Source: Timema cristinae (lineage: Eukaryota; Arthropoda; Insecta; Phasmatodea; Timematidae). From it: 64,000 nt of DNA. A program made the position numbers and the translations under genes. The notes below the pieces were generated by a model. The model was not told the origin of the DNA. It saw only the letters and a list, made by a program, of their open reading frames with translations, and searched no databases. Below are positions 31,901-44,062 of this stretch, piece by piece. Where the stretch lies: positions 1 to 64,000 of the forward strand of contig JBCFYV010000522.1 in assembly GCA_039000515.1 (NCBI GenBank). The letters run 5' to 3'. The stretch's first letter is position 1. The number at the start of each line of letters is the position of its first letter.

Positions 31901-34298
31901 GTGGGGGTTTTTTTTCGGGGGTGATGGGTTTGTGGTCATGGAGTGACAAGTATTTTTTCGTACTTGCTATTTCAGTTGAGCCAATGGGATGAAATCGAAA
32001 ATTCAAACAATTTTCCCCCTTTCAGTTTGGGGCCCTTCAATATGTACATTCATGACTGACCCATGAGTTGTCAGAAGGCAAATACAACCTCATTTGGGGG
32101 TTGAACTAGATTCTTTGGATACCATATTTGGTTTATAGAAATTAATGTCTTGGATCATTGTTGGTTCAATGCGCTCTTAACGATTCTTCATATTCCTTTA
32201 AAAAGTCACATACTGCCTTTTTTTTAACACCCACACTTCCAGCTAATTCTCTTGACTGCTTGTTGATGTTTCTCCCCGCTTGGTTGTGCATCCTTGAAAG
32301 GAAAACCGAAAATGTATTTTACCCTCTTGTTACAGTGGTTTGTCAAATTTGTGTGCCTCAAAACATTCTTCATTAAGGGGCAATGTGTTTTTGTCACGGG
32401 TAATTCTTCCACCTCCCCGAAGCTCGCAAAACATTGTCAATTGATGGTTTAGTACAACAAAAAAAGATGGACAAATAGAAGTTTATAGTGGTTGAGGCCC
32501 TATTCCCCAAAATTTTGATCCACCAAAATGGGTAACAATCCTGAGGGACAATTAAATAATTGAATACCGCCCCCCCATCAAAGATCCCCGGGGTAACTTG
32601 CACCTAAGAGAATGTAATCGGGGCCCTGGTACTTTAAAATAGGGTCAGCCACTGAAATAGCAAACTCCTAACCATACTTTAGAAAGCTTTATGATTCCCG
32701 ATGTGATTTTTCCAGAATAAGCCCGGTGATCAATTAGGACCCCCTAAACCCCCAAGGTTTCACCTACTTTTCACACCCCCTTTTGGTTTGCACAGTTGAC
32801 TGAAGTCCCTTTAATCGAATTTTCAACTTGCGGGCTGAGGCACAGCCGGTGACACGCTTCAGGGAAAAAAATGATGATTGTGACCCCAAAAATCTATCAA
32901 CACCTAACCTTCTGATAAGCACCGTCCCTCCTTAACTGTACTACACGGTTCCCAACAAGACTGTATAAGCTCACCCGAATGGGGAAGTGAGTTGATGTTT
33001 TTCCCCCGTTAACGTGCCTTCTGGCCGGTGAAGAGCCTGGAGGGTGCATACCTTGATAATCTCCTGTCTCTATGGGTGGGATTAGTGTGAGAGCTGGTAA
33101 AACTTTGGTTTACTAAACGATCCTTGACCCAAGTGTCTTGCCTTGATTAATTGACCCTATGTAACAAAAGTTAAGGTTTTTATTGCAGTTGGACACTTAA
33201 TTTTGAGGAAAAACTCCTTTACTTTTTTGCGATCCCTTTAAACAATTAAAACAAAAAAATTATTTTACTTTTACCCCCAAACCCCCCCGTTGTTTCGGTG
33301 TCTTGCTCTGAACATGGGCACTTATGAACCAAAGGTTACTTGACACCCCAAGCCTCCTTGTTTGAATAAAATAAAATTCTTCCAAATTTAAAAAGGTGAA
33401 TTTAGTTTCCTTCCTCCTCCTGTTGGGTTGCTTTATTCTAAATACTCCGCTATTTCTATATACCTTATTTGCAAACGTTTTGCATTATTTTCAAGAATTC
33501 CAAAATTGATCAAACTTGGTAGTTTGGTGCCGTGTGCGCAATTCAAACTTTACCGTGTCCCCCCTATCAACTTGTTATTCAAGTTTAGTAAGATAAAAAA
33601 CTCCCTCACAAACGGAAACTTTAACACATTAATGTCCCCAATTCTCCTTAAAAATTTCCCACCCCTTATTCTGTGGGGGCCCCCTTAGGTTAGACCCGGG
33701 AATTGCATTATCTTCTCTAAATTGTGGAGCATTGACCTACCTTGGTAACGTTCTGTAAGAGTCCCCCACTAAGGGTTTTCTCATTGACCCGGGGGGACTT
33801 TAATAAAGTAGGGGCTCACCAATAATGTCTCAAAAGATATTGAAACCTTTCCACTGGTTTAAGGTTTTGTTTGTATAATGAAGGAACTAAAAGGGCCCCA
33901 TAAATGTTGTCCAGTCATTGTTTTAACCACTAAATTGGAGAGTTGCATTAGGCAATTTTGCTGACAATGCCTTTACCGGAGGCCCATTTTCATTTCCCCA
34001 GTGGGAGGCTTATAACCGGCATAAATTCCTTAACCTGGTAGAGGTCAGTAAAAAGGTCCTTCAATCAACTTTGTCATGTGCTTAACTTCAAGTCCCTTTT
34101 AAATTTTTTCTTTGCCGCGACTCCTAACTCAACGTGAGTTTCTTCAAAATCCCTCCTTTAAATGTTCTAAGTCTGAATAATGTGCCTTAATTACTCTAGT
34201 TTGGTAATGTCCCCTTGAACCTGTTCCGACAGCTTGTAAAGTCTATTAACCCGGCCAGTTATCACCTTAAACCTAGCTTCAAGGTGTGCATAAGACAT
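31901..34298 (-). pseudogene. BEL/Pao gag to protease region, unreadable
   Basis: A frame opens on the minus strand at 34298 with MSYAHLEARFKVITGRVNRL, and then QGDITKLE, which suits the helical N-terminus of a BEL/Pao Gag. After about 40 codons it stops. From there to 31900 no frame lasts. Runs of the type ccccccc, ttttttt and ggggg are many, as expected from poor consensus quality. The position fits gag, protease and the start of RT. Confidence 0.45.
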
Positions 34299-34665
34299 GA
34301 TGATAGAAACTTAACACAAATTAATGTAAACAAACGGGAACTAAATACAAACTAAGCAAACAAGAAACTAACTATAAACATAAACCCAAAACAGTCAAAA
34401 CACAGCCATCGATTACATCCCGACTCTCGACCAATAAACACATGGTCGACATCACTCGATCACTATTAATACGATGCACAATAGATATGGCTAGCGATTA
34501 ATCGCTAACTCTCAAACGATATATCGAACGATGACGCCACTAATCCAACTGACCCGCATGGCCGAAATATGACGTGAACAAATGATACAAAAATAAACCA
34601 AATAAACAAATAAGTTCTCTATCCACCCTAAAACAAAAAACGCCAAGGAACACTGAAACACGTAT
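34299..34665 (-). other. BEL/Pao leader between primer-binding site and gag
   Basis: An A-rich 370-base stretch in plus-strand reading, without coding signal. It is the expected untranslated leader. Confidence 0.5.
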
Positions 34666-34684
34666 CCTCGGCCCGGATGGACCA
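34666..34684 (-). promoter_or_regulatory. Candidate primer-binding site of the BEL/Pao element
   Basis: On the minus strand, four bases after the 5' LTR, a sequence starting TGGTCCATCC occurs. Starting TGG, it can pair with a tRNA 3' end of the form …GGACCA. The matching tRNA cannot be named from the window. Confidence 0.6.
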
Positions 34685-34688
34685 AAAA

Positions 34689-35251
34689 TGTTTAGTATAA
34701 TTTACATTGAATGAAAACTAAAGAAGCCTTGGAGGACCAGTGTACGAACACGGATAAATGAACTGTATGGGGGAAAAGGAAATTGATAAGGCAACTCACC
34801 TTCACTTTATGTGTATAACTGGCAGTGTCCTGGCGCAGTCTTCTTCAAACACACACGAATAAAAATCTAGATCACTTCCGGGTGAAGGGTTTACGGAACC
34901 TTATCACTTTGTCTTGATCGAGTCTCCGTGCACGGCACAAATTAATCAACACACTAAAAACTCCCGCCAGCGACACTTGGCAGGAAAAACATTAATATAT
35001 AGTGGTCCAGGTTATGGTCTTGTTCGCCTCCAAGAGTGGGGAAGGTTAATGTTAGATATGAAAAAACCAAACAAACAGAACTAAACCCTCAACAATAACA
35101 ATCAAAAAACTCACAAACCAAAAAACAAAAAAAACAGTTCAATGTCGAGGCATAGAGAATCTAGATAAAAGAGCACTATTCAAAGATATAACATAGAGGA
35201 ATAAAATGAATATAGGATTAGTAAAATTGTCAAACAATAGAAAACTATACA
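34689..35251 (-). repeat. BEL/Pao 5' LTR (right in window)
   Basis: 563 bp, the partner of 28600-29171. In the element's own orientation this is the 5' LTR and should hold the promoter. Differences from the other LTR are mostly single-base gaps in runs. Confidence 0.85.
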
Positions 35252-35959
35252 AAAAAATATAATTGTTTTCGGGGGTTCTCAACATACAATAACGTAAAAA
35301 TATTATACAAGACTTGTTTACGAGTTTTCCACATTGCGGTGGGGCGCTGGATGAGAAGCATATTGTATTAAAGGGACCTTTCCACTTGGGATAGGACTTT
35401 ATAATTGAAGACAGTGTGTTATGTTACAAAATTAAAGTCTGAGTAAATCCAGGTCAAATTGTGTGTCTATACAAATAATTTTGTGTTAAAAAGTGATTAT
35501 TAAGGGTCAGACAATTTAACTAACAGAATTTTAATTTATAAAAAAAACTTGTTTTTTGTCTTTTATTCAAAAAAAAGTGTGTATATAAACCTTTTCCACT
35601 AGTGGAGATTACTTAATTTAAATAATTAGTGCGTAAGTAAATGGTATTTTTGTTTGACAAACATAAGCTGCTCAAAATATATTTTATCTTTTTTTTCAAA
35701 GATACTTCTCACAAATCTCTAAATTTTAATGTTTCTGGTGCTTCCATAATCTCCTTGTTTTAAAGTATGTTAACCTTCTCTAACGGCATTGTTTCGTCCT
35801 ATGACTCGTTGTAGAGATAGATCAATAAATACTCTCCAAATCTAATCCATTTCCATTTAATTCATCCGATGCCGATCGTCGACTTTTCTGAAATGTTGAC
35901 CACATCACTCGCATGTATTTATTTTTTTCCTCTCTCCATATTTTTCGGTCGGAATATTA
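35252..35959. other. AT-rich non-coding stretch
   Basis: No gene or recognised repeat in about 700 bases. Confidence 0.5.
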
Positions 35960-37065
35960 GGTAGGTATGGCCAACCCCAGGAAGTGTATGGTCAATACGA
36001 TGCAAGTAGCCTTTTAGACAAGGTATTTGTACAGGCAGATAATATTAAAATGTTTGTTTTGGATGGCACAAGATTAGAACAGTTGATTAAGTGGTATTTT
36101 TATATGATGATTTCGTCAACTTCAATATATTGTAATTTGGGAGCTGCGTGTCTCCGAACTTCCCCTATAGGCACATATTCCTTCCGCGCACAAAATCATG
36201 CTTTTTCTATGTTTTGGTGACTGTGTACCCTGAAACTCTAAAACCACATTTGCCTAAGGTAGAATGCTTTTGATGTGGTTAGCTTTGTAAGTGGCATTGT
36301 CTGCTAGGTCCCATTTAGACTATTGGTCTGATACTCTGCTTTATTTGTATCAGCTTTTAACACTTCAATTGCTTATGATAACTTGGTTTATCTTCATCGG
36401 TTGATTCACAAACATCACATTTGCTACATTTGTCACTTTTTGGATTCCAAATGACAAAATTTTAACTGTCACAAAATTTTTGAGTACAAACTATTCTTTG
36501 TTTGAACGTTTTCTAAAGTTTTCTGTTGATCACATTCCTCAAGATATAACTGATACATTTCACTTAAGTTCAGTAGAGACGATTCCTGTTCCCAGACTAG
36601 TGTGACTCCTTTCATTTACAGGGATTTGTTTAAACGGTCCATGATAAGTTGCTTTTCTTCTTGGTCCATATTATGTGGTCTATTAATGTGCTTCCCTTAC
36701 AATCATGGGGAGAGGCTTACACACCACTCTGTATTAAGACATTTTACTATATCAATTTTTATTCCCCGGCTAATTTGATACAAAGCTCCTTCCACACTGG
36801 TTTCGTGCCACCATTTTGTGTTACGCTGTTTGTATATGAAGTACTTTTATATTTTGTCAGACCTTTTCGCTCTCTTGCCACGGATTTTTTTTAACTATGC
36901 ATTTGAATAGTAAACCATTCAAGTTTGTAAACATCCTTGAGAAATGCCTTTCTGTCTTCTTTCCCAAAGTGAGAGTTATACTGAAACCTGCATTTTTTCG
37001 ACAGAAAACACCTTTAGGTTTCTTTTTTGAAACATGTGTATTATTGTAAGATAAATAGGCCTCAC
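35960..37065 (-). pseudogene. Decayed gene resembling the insect DUF7869-type family
   Basis: Minus-strand pieces in several frames fall in the order of this family. Near 36990-36890, CRFQYNSHFGKEDRKAF and LKDVYKLEWF resemble the N-terminal C-x3-C/DR/FWKL region. Near 36545, LNLSEMYQLYLEECD. Near 36460-36410, FVIWNPKSDKC with CDVCES recalls the FxPKKDxC-x2-C segment. Near 36285-36220, PLTKLTTSKAFYLRQMWF resembles the start of the DUF7869 domain. The family is known to me as large and uncharacterised in insects; its function is unknown and often thought transposon-linked. Frames are broken throughout, so it is dead. The family call rests on short phrases and needs a profile search. Confidence 0.45.
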
Positions 37066-37249
37066 TCACATCTCTATCTAGCTAGAGCTTCAGAACGTTT
37101 TTTCCACGTATTCGTGTCACTTTTTTTAATAATCTTCTCAACGGGAAAATTAACTTTTTTTCTTTCTTTTTATTAAATAATCAATATGTTGTGAAAAAAT
37201 ATATATTTTACATGGCATGGAATTAATATGCACTGTAAGAAAAATCTGT
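37066..37249. other. Short AT-rich non-coding stretch
   Basis: No feature seen between the decayed gene and the palindromic array. Confidence 0.4.
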
Positions 37250-37560
37250 GGTAAAATTTCCATACATGTATTGGAAGTAATTAACCCATACAAGTATTGA
37301 AGTTTTCCCATACACAGTCATGGGAAAAGTGCCACACGTCGGTAGTAATTTTCATATACTGGGTCGGTATTTTTCCCATGTTTGGATATGGAAAAAATAC
37401 AATTTCTCCTTTATTTTGATTGTATTTTTCTTATATTTCATTGGTATTTTTCCCATACCTGTGTATGGAAAAATTAATATTTGACCGCCATTAAGATTGT
37501 GATTTTTATATACTTGATTGGAATTTTTCCCATACCATACAAATAATACTTATTTAGGCA
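37250..37560. repeat. Degenerate array with palindromic tttttcccatac cores
   Basis: Units spaced about 75 bases (near 37348, 37424 and 37500, plus an older one near 37255) share a phrase like attttcatatac-n-ttggtatttttcccatac. Several cores are inverted repeats, for example tttttcccatacc with gtatggaaaaa at 37447-37473 and gttttcccatac with catgggaaaa at 37303-37328. No coding potential. It may be the end of a foldback or MITE-like element. Confidence 0.6.
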
Positions 37561-37685
37561 CTTTAAAATCTTTTTACCTATAAGTGCACATAAGGAGCAC
37601 ATCACATCAGATCACTTTAAAAGAATTAAGACAACATCAAAAAGGACTTACGTCCTTTAAATAAATAAAGTGCACTAGGGTAAAA
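37561..37685. other. Short non-coding flank of I-A copy f
   Basis: No feature seen. The base just before the six C of copy f is A, in the flank gggtaaaa. Confidence 0.4.
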
Positions 37686-37762
37686 CCCCCCTGCGGGACG
37701 GGGTTTAGAATAGTCCCGCAGTAACCCCTGCTTGTCGTAAGAAGCGACTAAAAGGGGAGGCT
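37686..37762 (+). promoter_or_regulatory. Structured 5' terminus of I-A copy f
   Basis: Same six C, 8-bp stem (tgcgggac with gtcccgca) and second stem as at 10894-10970. It is unchanged from copy d although the rest of the copy has diverged. Confidence 0.65.
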
Positions 37763-38435
37763 TCTGTGCAAGACGTACCTCGTGTGGGACAAACCTATCC
37801 TATATCTTTCCTTTCACATCATTTTCTTCTTCCTTCACTTTCCCCCTTTTTTTCACCCTTCCCCCTTCTCTTTACCTAACCTTACCTCTTTCTTCCTTTC
37901 CCCCACCGTTCATCCTGCACAGAGGCCTTTGGCCTTTCCGTTGACGACCTTCGCAACTAACCCGTTTCTTCTCTGTTTATTATTGGATACCACTGCCTTG
38001 AGCTCCTAAATGAAAGTGCGCCGGTTGCAATACCTTAGTAGAAGGGCCTTAGGGATGACAATAACTGGGTACCCTACTTTGGGAAAAGATCGGTTGCGTT
38101 CATGAGGGCCCGGACGTAAAATTGGCACTTTCCTACACCCACTTGCTGCGACGACCTCTGTCTCGGCGATGCTCTATGCGAAGGTTGTCATGTCTAGCGT
38201 CGTATAGAGCCTCACGTCGGGACAGTTAACAGGGCCGTATGTGGTAGTACCAACTTGGATCACCTTGGGTCTACGATCCGAGTACTGTGTAGGTTGTCCC
38301 CAATTACGGCATGGCCGATAATATTGTCGCCGCTGGCATCGTACTGCCAAACCCTGCTGGCAACTCACTGCCCGGCCCTCACAGTGCCGTAATATTGATA
38401 AGAGGCGGAAACGGGTAAGGCCGTCCAGCCCATCG

Positions 38436-39941
38436 ATGGAAAAGGTCCAGGAAGTGGGGAGGCCCCAGCCCCGCTTTCTGGTAATGTCTCGAGCAGAGGA
38501 AAACGAAAGTCTAAAGCGAGTAAGCCCATTTATCCTTGAAAGAGTGATAAATGGTGTAGCACAGTCGGACGTATCAATAAAAAAACTGCGTGATGGCACG
38601 ATAATGATACAGACAACAACTGACATCCAGTCCTCAAGAGTAATGGCAATCTCGGAAATACCGTTGAGCAATACGTCTCATATACCGGTGAAGGTGGAAC
38701 CTCGCAGGTTCCTCAATGTTTGCAAGGGAGTGGTCACTTGCTATGACCTCGACTGCGTGAGCATTGAGGATATCTGTGAGGAGCTTTCCCCTCAACACGT
38801 CACCGAAGTGTACCGTATTGGCACCAAAAAGAACGGACAAAATAAAAAAACTGACACGTATATCCTAACTTTTGCGACACCTACCCTTCTAAAGGAGGTT
38901 CTAGCAGGCTTCCACGTGCTCAGGGTCCGGCCGTATGTCCCTAATCCTAGGCGCTGTTTTCAGTGTCAGGAATTTGGGCATACGAAGTTGCGATGCCGTG
39001 GTAAGCCGACCTGTGCGGATTGTGGACAAGAGGCTCACGAAACACCATGTGAGTCTCCGAAGTTCTGCATAAACTGCAAGGGTCCACACTCTGCCTGGTC
39101 TCGGGCCTGTCCGAAATGGAAGGTAGAAAAAAAAGTCCTGGAGATTCAATCCGAAAAAAAGATCTCATATGCCCAGGCACGCAAGGAATACGCATCTAGT
39201 CAGGCTCCGGTATTCCAAACATCATACAGCCAGATAGTCAGCCAAAACATTAACTGTCCCAATTGCCATTGCACAGTTAATCTCGCTAAGACGTCATCGT
39301 GACCTGTGCCATTGGTCTCTGCTCGAGACATCCGTATGAAAACGCGCCAATCAAGGTGTCGCCGACATTGTCGATAGGGGCACAACTGCCACCTAAGTCG
39401 TCTCCCCCACCTGTACCACCCAGGAGGGCTCCTCGGGGAACCCTCCCGAGCCCTCCTCGGGGAACACCCCCGAGCCCTCCTCGGGGAACCCCCCGAGCCC
39501 TCCTCGGGGAACCCCCCCGAGCCCTCCGCGGGGAACCACCCCCGAGCCCTCCGCGGGGAAAAACCCCGAGCACCCCTCGGGGAAAAACCCCGAGCCCCTC
39601 TCGGGGAAAAACCCCGAGCCCCCCTCGGGAAATAAATTACGTGCGGCCACTGTTGAGTCGCTCATTCTCACCTCTGGGCCACCAGCGCCCGGGATGAGTG
39701 GCGAAACAGGTGAGGCCGTAAAGGCGAGTCCCACTGGTGCCTTGAAGAAGGACCAGCGAGTGACCGCCGAAATAAATAATATTAAGAAAGCGTCGAAGGC
39801 CTTAACAAAGCCTTCGCGAAAGGATCCGACTACCCAGTCTCTCCAAAATAAAGCGAAGCCTCTCCTGAAGCGGGAGGTCAAGGAGAGACTGGGAAAGGCA
39901 AGAGGCCCTCAACCAATTTTTATTATTAACGGATAGTGACA
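38436..39941 (+). pseudogene. I-A ORF1 (copy f), start lost and two frameshifts
   Basis: The ATG used in copies d and h reads ATA here (near 38204), and the first part is shifted. From 38436 the body is open: FLVMSRAEEN, PFILERVING, three knuckles (CFQCQEFGHTKLRC, CADCGQEAHETPC, CINCKGPHSAWSRAC) and CPNCHC. The frame changes near 39290 and again near 39690. The proline-rich repeat is longer than in other copies. The tail ends near 39941 after a change in frame. Confidence 0.75.
39421..39631 (+). repeat. ORF1 minisatellite, expanded in copy f (about nine units)
   Basis: Nine or so units of 23-25 bp with ccccgagcc … ctcgggg cores, coding for PPSPPRGT-like and GKTPSPPR-like octads. Unit variants (ggaacacc, ggaaaaaccc) are grouped, which suggests stepwise duplication inside the array. 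Confidence 0.8.
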
Positions 39942-39979
39942 TGGATTGCGAGGATAACTAAATATTATATTAACTAATT

Positions 39980-42900
39980 ATGACGCTACTACAATGGAAT
40001 TGTAGGGGTTTCTATGCTCGTGTAGATGAAATTAAACAACAAATTTCTTCCCTGCATCTTTCCATCTTGTGTTTGCAGGAGACCCACTTCCGCCCAAATG
40101 ACAACCCGATGCTTCGTGGGTACGATGTGTATCGTACCGACAAGCCTTTCTTTGATCGGGCTAGCGGAGGTGTGGCTATATTCGCACGAAGCAATATATA
40201 TCACACAAATATTAATATCGTTTCTGATCTCCAAGTGATTGCTGTCAGAGTCTCCCTCCCTTTGGAGGTAACAATATGTTGCATCTACCTCCCACCGGGA
40301 GAGCGTGTTCCTAAGAGGGCCCTAGAGGCCCTCTTTATACAACTTCCCGCCCCCTATATCATCTTGGGGGACTTAAATGCGCATAACCTGGTGTGGGGGT
40401 CCAATATTACTGAGGCACGTGGGAGGATGGTAGAGGATATTCTTGTCTCGGGAAACCTGATGTTAATGAACACCGGGACCCAGACACACTTCTCTACCTT
40501 TTATGGTGTATCCTCTGCCATCGACCTAACATTTTGTAGTCCCGGGATAGCTGCCCACTTCCTTTGGGAGGTCCACTCGGACCTATGTGGCAGTGATCAT
40601 TATCCCATTCTGCTCTCAACACTTGAAGATCCTCCCAGTACAGCGCGGATACCCCAATGGGTGCTAAAACGTCCTGACTGGGATAGATTCCGCGAGCTCG
40701 CTGTATTTGGTGAATCCAAACATCCTGACGTCGATATTAAGGCCGGGCATTTTACTTCGACGGTCATCGCGGTGGCGAGTGCTTCCATCCCTAAATCCTC
40801 GCCAAATCCGCGCCACCGTCCTGTTCCCTGGTAAACGAGGAGTGTCGGTTGGCTGTGTCTGATCGTCGAAGGGCCCTTCGCCTCTTTCATCGACGTCCAA
40901 CTTTGGAGAATCTGGAAACATTCCGGATTCTACGTGCTCGAGCCCGCCGTGTTATTCGAGAAAGCAGAAGAGATTCTTGGAGACAGTTTATTTCTACCCT
41001 TACAATTACCACTCCCACAACTACGGTTTGGGACAATATACGTAAATTAAGTGGTAACAAAAATTCCATTAATAGTATACCTGCCCTCATGTCTAACGGT
41101 TCGCTTGTCTCCTCCCCTGTGGAGGTCGCCAATGTATTGGGCTCGATGTTCGCCGCTATTTCTAGCACTGCGAGCTACTCTAAAGAGTTCGCGGTGTATA
41201 AGCGGAGCATCGAGCGCCTTACTATTGATTTTGGCCAAAGTCGGGGGGAGGATTATAACTCCCCCTTTACTAAAGAGGAACTTACCTATGCCCTGTCCCA
41301 GGCGAGCAATACAACTTCTGGCCCGGATGATATCCATTACGAAATGTTGCGCCAACTGTCCGCTTCTGGACGGGCGTTCCTCTTAGACCTCTACAATTGT
41401 ATTTGGGAATCTCGTCAATTCCCAACACTGTGGAGGCAAGCAACCGTTATCCCAATATATAAAAGTGGCAAGGATAAATTAGAGCCAACTAGTTAGAGAC
41501 CGATAGCCTTAACTAGCTGTGTTTGCAAAATATTAGAAAAAATGATAAATAAACGACTTATATGGTGTTTAGAATCCCGCAATCTGCTATCCAATATTCA
41601 ATGTGGCTTTCGCCGTAACCGATCCACGGTGGATCATCTCGTCCGTCTTGAGACTGCTGTTCCTGACGCCTTTCTCCATAAACAGCATCTGTTGGCTGTT
41701 TTCCTTGATTTGGAGAAGGCGTACGATACCACTTGGCGTTACGGCATCTTAAAAAACCTTTTTAATTGGGGGTTCCGGGGGAACCTCCCTATCTTTATAG
41801 CTAATTTTACGTCAGATAGACACTTTCGGGTAAGGTTAAATACACCTTATCCGATGCTTTTATTCAAGAAAATGGGGTCCCACAGGGCAGTCCTTTGAGC
41901 TGTACGTTGTTCGCTATTGCTATAAATAGCATTGTAGACAACGTGCGCTCACCTGTTCGTTCATGCCTTTTTGTGGATGACTACGCAATTTATTGCAGTT
42001 CATCAAGTCTCCACAGGGCTGAACGACAGATACAAATCGCTGTAAACAATCTATGGTTGTGGGCATCTCGTAATGGCTTTCGATTCTCTGCGGCCAAGAC
42101 GACTGTCGTCCACTTCCATAGATTACGCGGAATACAGCCAGCCCCCAATATTTTAATGAATCATGTTGTTTTACCTGTCTCCGAGACCGTAAGGTTCCTG
42201 GGACTTTTATTCGATTTTAAACTAACTTGGATCCTCCATATCAAAGACCTGAAAGCGAGTTGTGTTAAAGCTTTGAATTTACTTAAAGTTGTGAGTGGTC
42301 GCTCTTGGGTGCTGATAGGGAAACCTTGATGCGCCTTTATAGAGCCTTGGTGAGATCAAAACTTGATTACGGCAGTTTTGTATATGGTTCCGCTAGACCC
42401 TCGGCGTTAAAGATGCTCGATAGCGTCCACCATGCTGGCATTCGACTGGCTACTGGTGCTTTTCGTACCAGTCCAGTCGTCAGCATCTGTGCCGACGCCG
42501 GTGAGCCCCCTCTTTCTTACCGGCGGTCTTATCTCCTGGCATCTTACGTGTCGAAACTGCATTGCACGCCAAATAATGTAGCTTACCGCCCTGTGTTTCA
42601 TCCCCCTAACCGTGCCTTGTATGAAACTAAATGGCGTAGTACAAGGCCGGTTGGGATCCGGATGCTATCGGTTTTCGACACGTGTGGGATAGTCCTGCCA
42701 AAGGCTATCCCCACATCACCAGGTCGAGTTTCTCCCTGGAAGATACGCCCTCCGAAATGCCATTTTGATCTTGCCAAGTTCCCTAAAGCGACCACCCCAA
42801 ACTTTGTATATGAGAGGACCTTTAATGAGCTCCTCTCCACTCGCTTTCACGGATTTGAGCGCATCTACTCTGATGGCTCTAAATCTGGAGTTTCCGTGGG

Positions 42901-43670
42901 ATGTGCTTTTGTAGTGGAAGGATCCAATTTTAAATTTGGTTTACCTAAAGAAACCAGTGTTTTTACGGCTGAATTTTATGCCATTTTTTAAATCTTTGTG
43001 TTTTGTATACCGAAGTAGTCACCGTTCTGTCCTCATCTGCATGGATTCCATGAGGGCTCTGTTGGCATTGTCCACTCTCTACTCCTGGAATCCCCTCGTG
43101 CATATGATACATGAGCAAATTTTTAAAATTGATTCATTAAGCACCCGGCTCGCCTTTTGCTGGATTCCTGGTCACGCTGGTCTTCCAGGAAATGAACTGG
43201 CGGACCAGGCAGCCAAGGAGGCAGCACGCCTGCCTCCGGAGGCGAGTCTGGGTGTCATGTTTTTAGATCTAAAGGGTTATGTTCGGCGTGGAGTCTTACG
43301 CACCTGGCACGAGCAGTGGGTCTCGACCCCTGCTCAGAACAAGCTGCGGTCCATCAGGGACGGTGTGTCGCGATGGCCCTCTTCTATACGAAAGTCTAGA
43401 AGAGAGGAGGTCATCGTGACGAGACTCCGCGTCGGGCATACATTTCTAACCCACGGATTTTTACTCAGAGGGGATCCACCTCCAGTGTGTGAATTTTGCG
43501 ATGCTCCCCTTAGTGTGCACCACATTTTGGTGGAGTGTCCCAGATATGCCCCTATTCGCCTGGCCCTTGATTTTAAAGGTGACCTTCGTTTTTTATTACG
43601 CGACAGCGCTGAAGGAGTTATTTGTTTACTCCATTTTATACGCCAGGCGAATCTTTTTAGTGCCATTTGA
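39980..43670 (+). pseudogene. I-A ORF2 (copy f), nonsense codon and frameshifts
   Basis: The start ATG at 39980 gives TLLQWNCRGF. Endonuclease motifs CLQETHF, DLNAHNLVWGS (usual DFNAHN) and SDHYPIL are present. A one-base loss near 40834 and a TAG at 41494-41496 (usual TAT in YRPIALT) break the RT start. FLDLEKAYDTTW, a disturbed GVPQGS region with a frame change near 41840-41890, and CLFVDDYAIYC follow. A GGG in place of GGGG near 42305 is shared with copy d. An extra T in a T-run near 42990 breaks RNase H. The C-terminal CEFC-x8-H-x4-C ends at 43670. Not functional as read. Confidence 0.8.
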
Positions 43671-44062
43671 GTCACTTTTATAAAGTGGCTCATCTGGATT
43701 TTATCTCATATTGAGACCCTTTTTAACATTTTAGTATACTTTAATGTGTTTGTTTTGTCGTTTTATCCATTTTAACAAACTTTAATAAAATAATTATTTT
43801 AACATGTTAGTTTTGTCTTTTTAACTAATATATTGTTTTAATATGTTTGTTTTGTTTTTTCTTAAAGTGATACACCTGTGGTATTTTTTAGCAGGTGTTT
43901 CACTCAATTGTACTTTGAGGCCATTTGAGCACTCCTATGGAGTGTCTCAGGTGGTGAATGATTATATCTCTCCCTATGGGGATTTTATTATGTTTTAAAT
44001 ATATTTCAAGGCCCTAATCACCTCGATGTGTCGATGGGCCTCCAAACCACAATATAATAATA
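43671..44062 (+). other. I-A 3' UTR of copy f
   Basis: The hairpins of copy d are kept with changes: gagtcactttta/taaagtggctc, atctcatattgagac, gtgatacacctg … caggtgtttcac, and actcctatggagt. The tail is irregular (aatataataatac). Confidence 0.7.

Larger units (their letters stand above)
28600..35251 (-). mobile_element. BEL/Pao LTR retrotransposon (minus strand)
   Basis: The element is 6.65 kb with two LTRs (28600-29171 and 34689-35251). The order on the minus strand is primer-binding site, gag, RT, RNase H, integrase and DUF5641, which is the BEL/Pao order. Flanks next to the LTRs are A-rich (aaaat and aaaaa), so the short target duplication cannot be read safely. Every domain is broken into small frames. 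The LTRs differ by about 18 one-base indels and only about 5 substitutions, a pattern more like sequencing error than ageing. Confidence 0.85.
37686..44062 (+). mobile_element. I-A LINE copy f, full length, moderately decayed
   Basis: It starts with six C and the conserved stems at 37686 and ends in an irregular AAT tail at about 44050-44062. All parts of copy d are present in order, with perhaps 5% divergence by eye. The ORF1 start is lost and ORF2 carries a nonsense codon and several frameshifts. No convincing target-site duplication could be read (left flank ggtaaaa, right flank catttatg). Confidence 0.85.

Noticed and set aside
39286..39881. Minus-strand Gly-rich ORFs over the ORF1 minisatellite
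   Set aside because: These are reverse readings of the palindromic 24-bp repeat, which is open in several frames on both strands.
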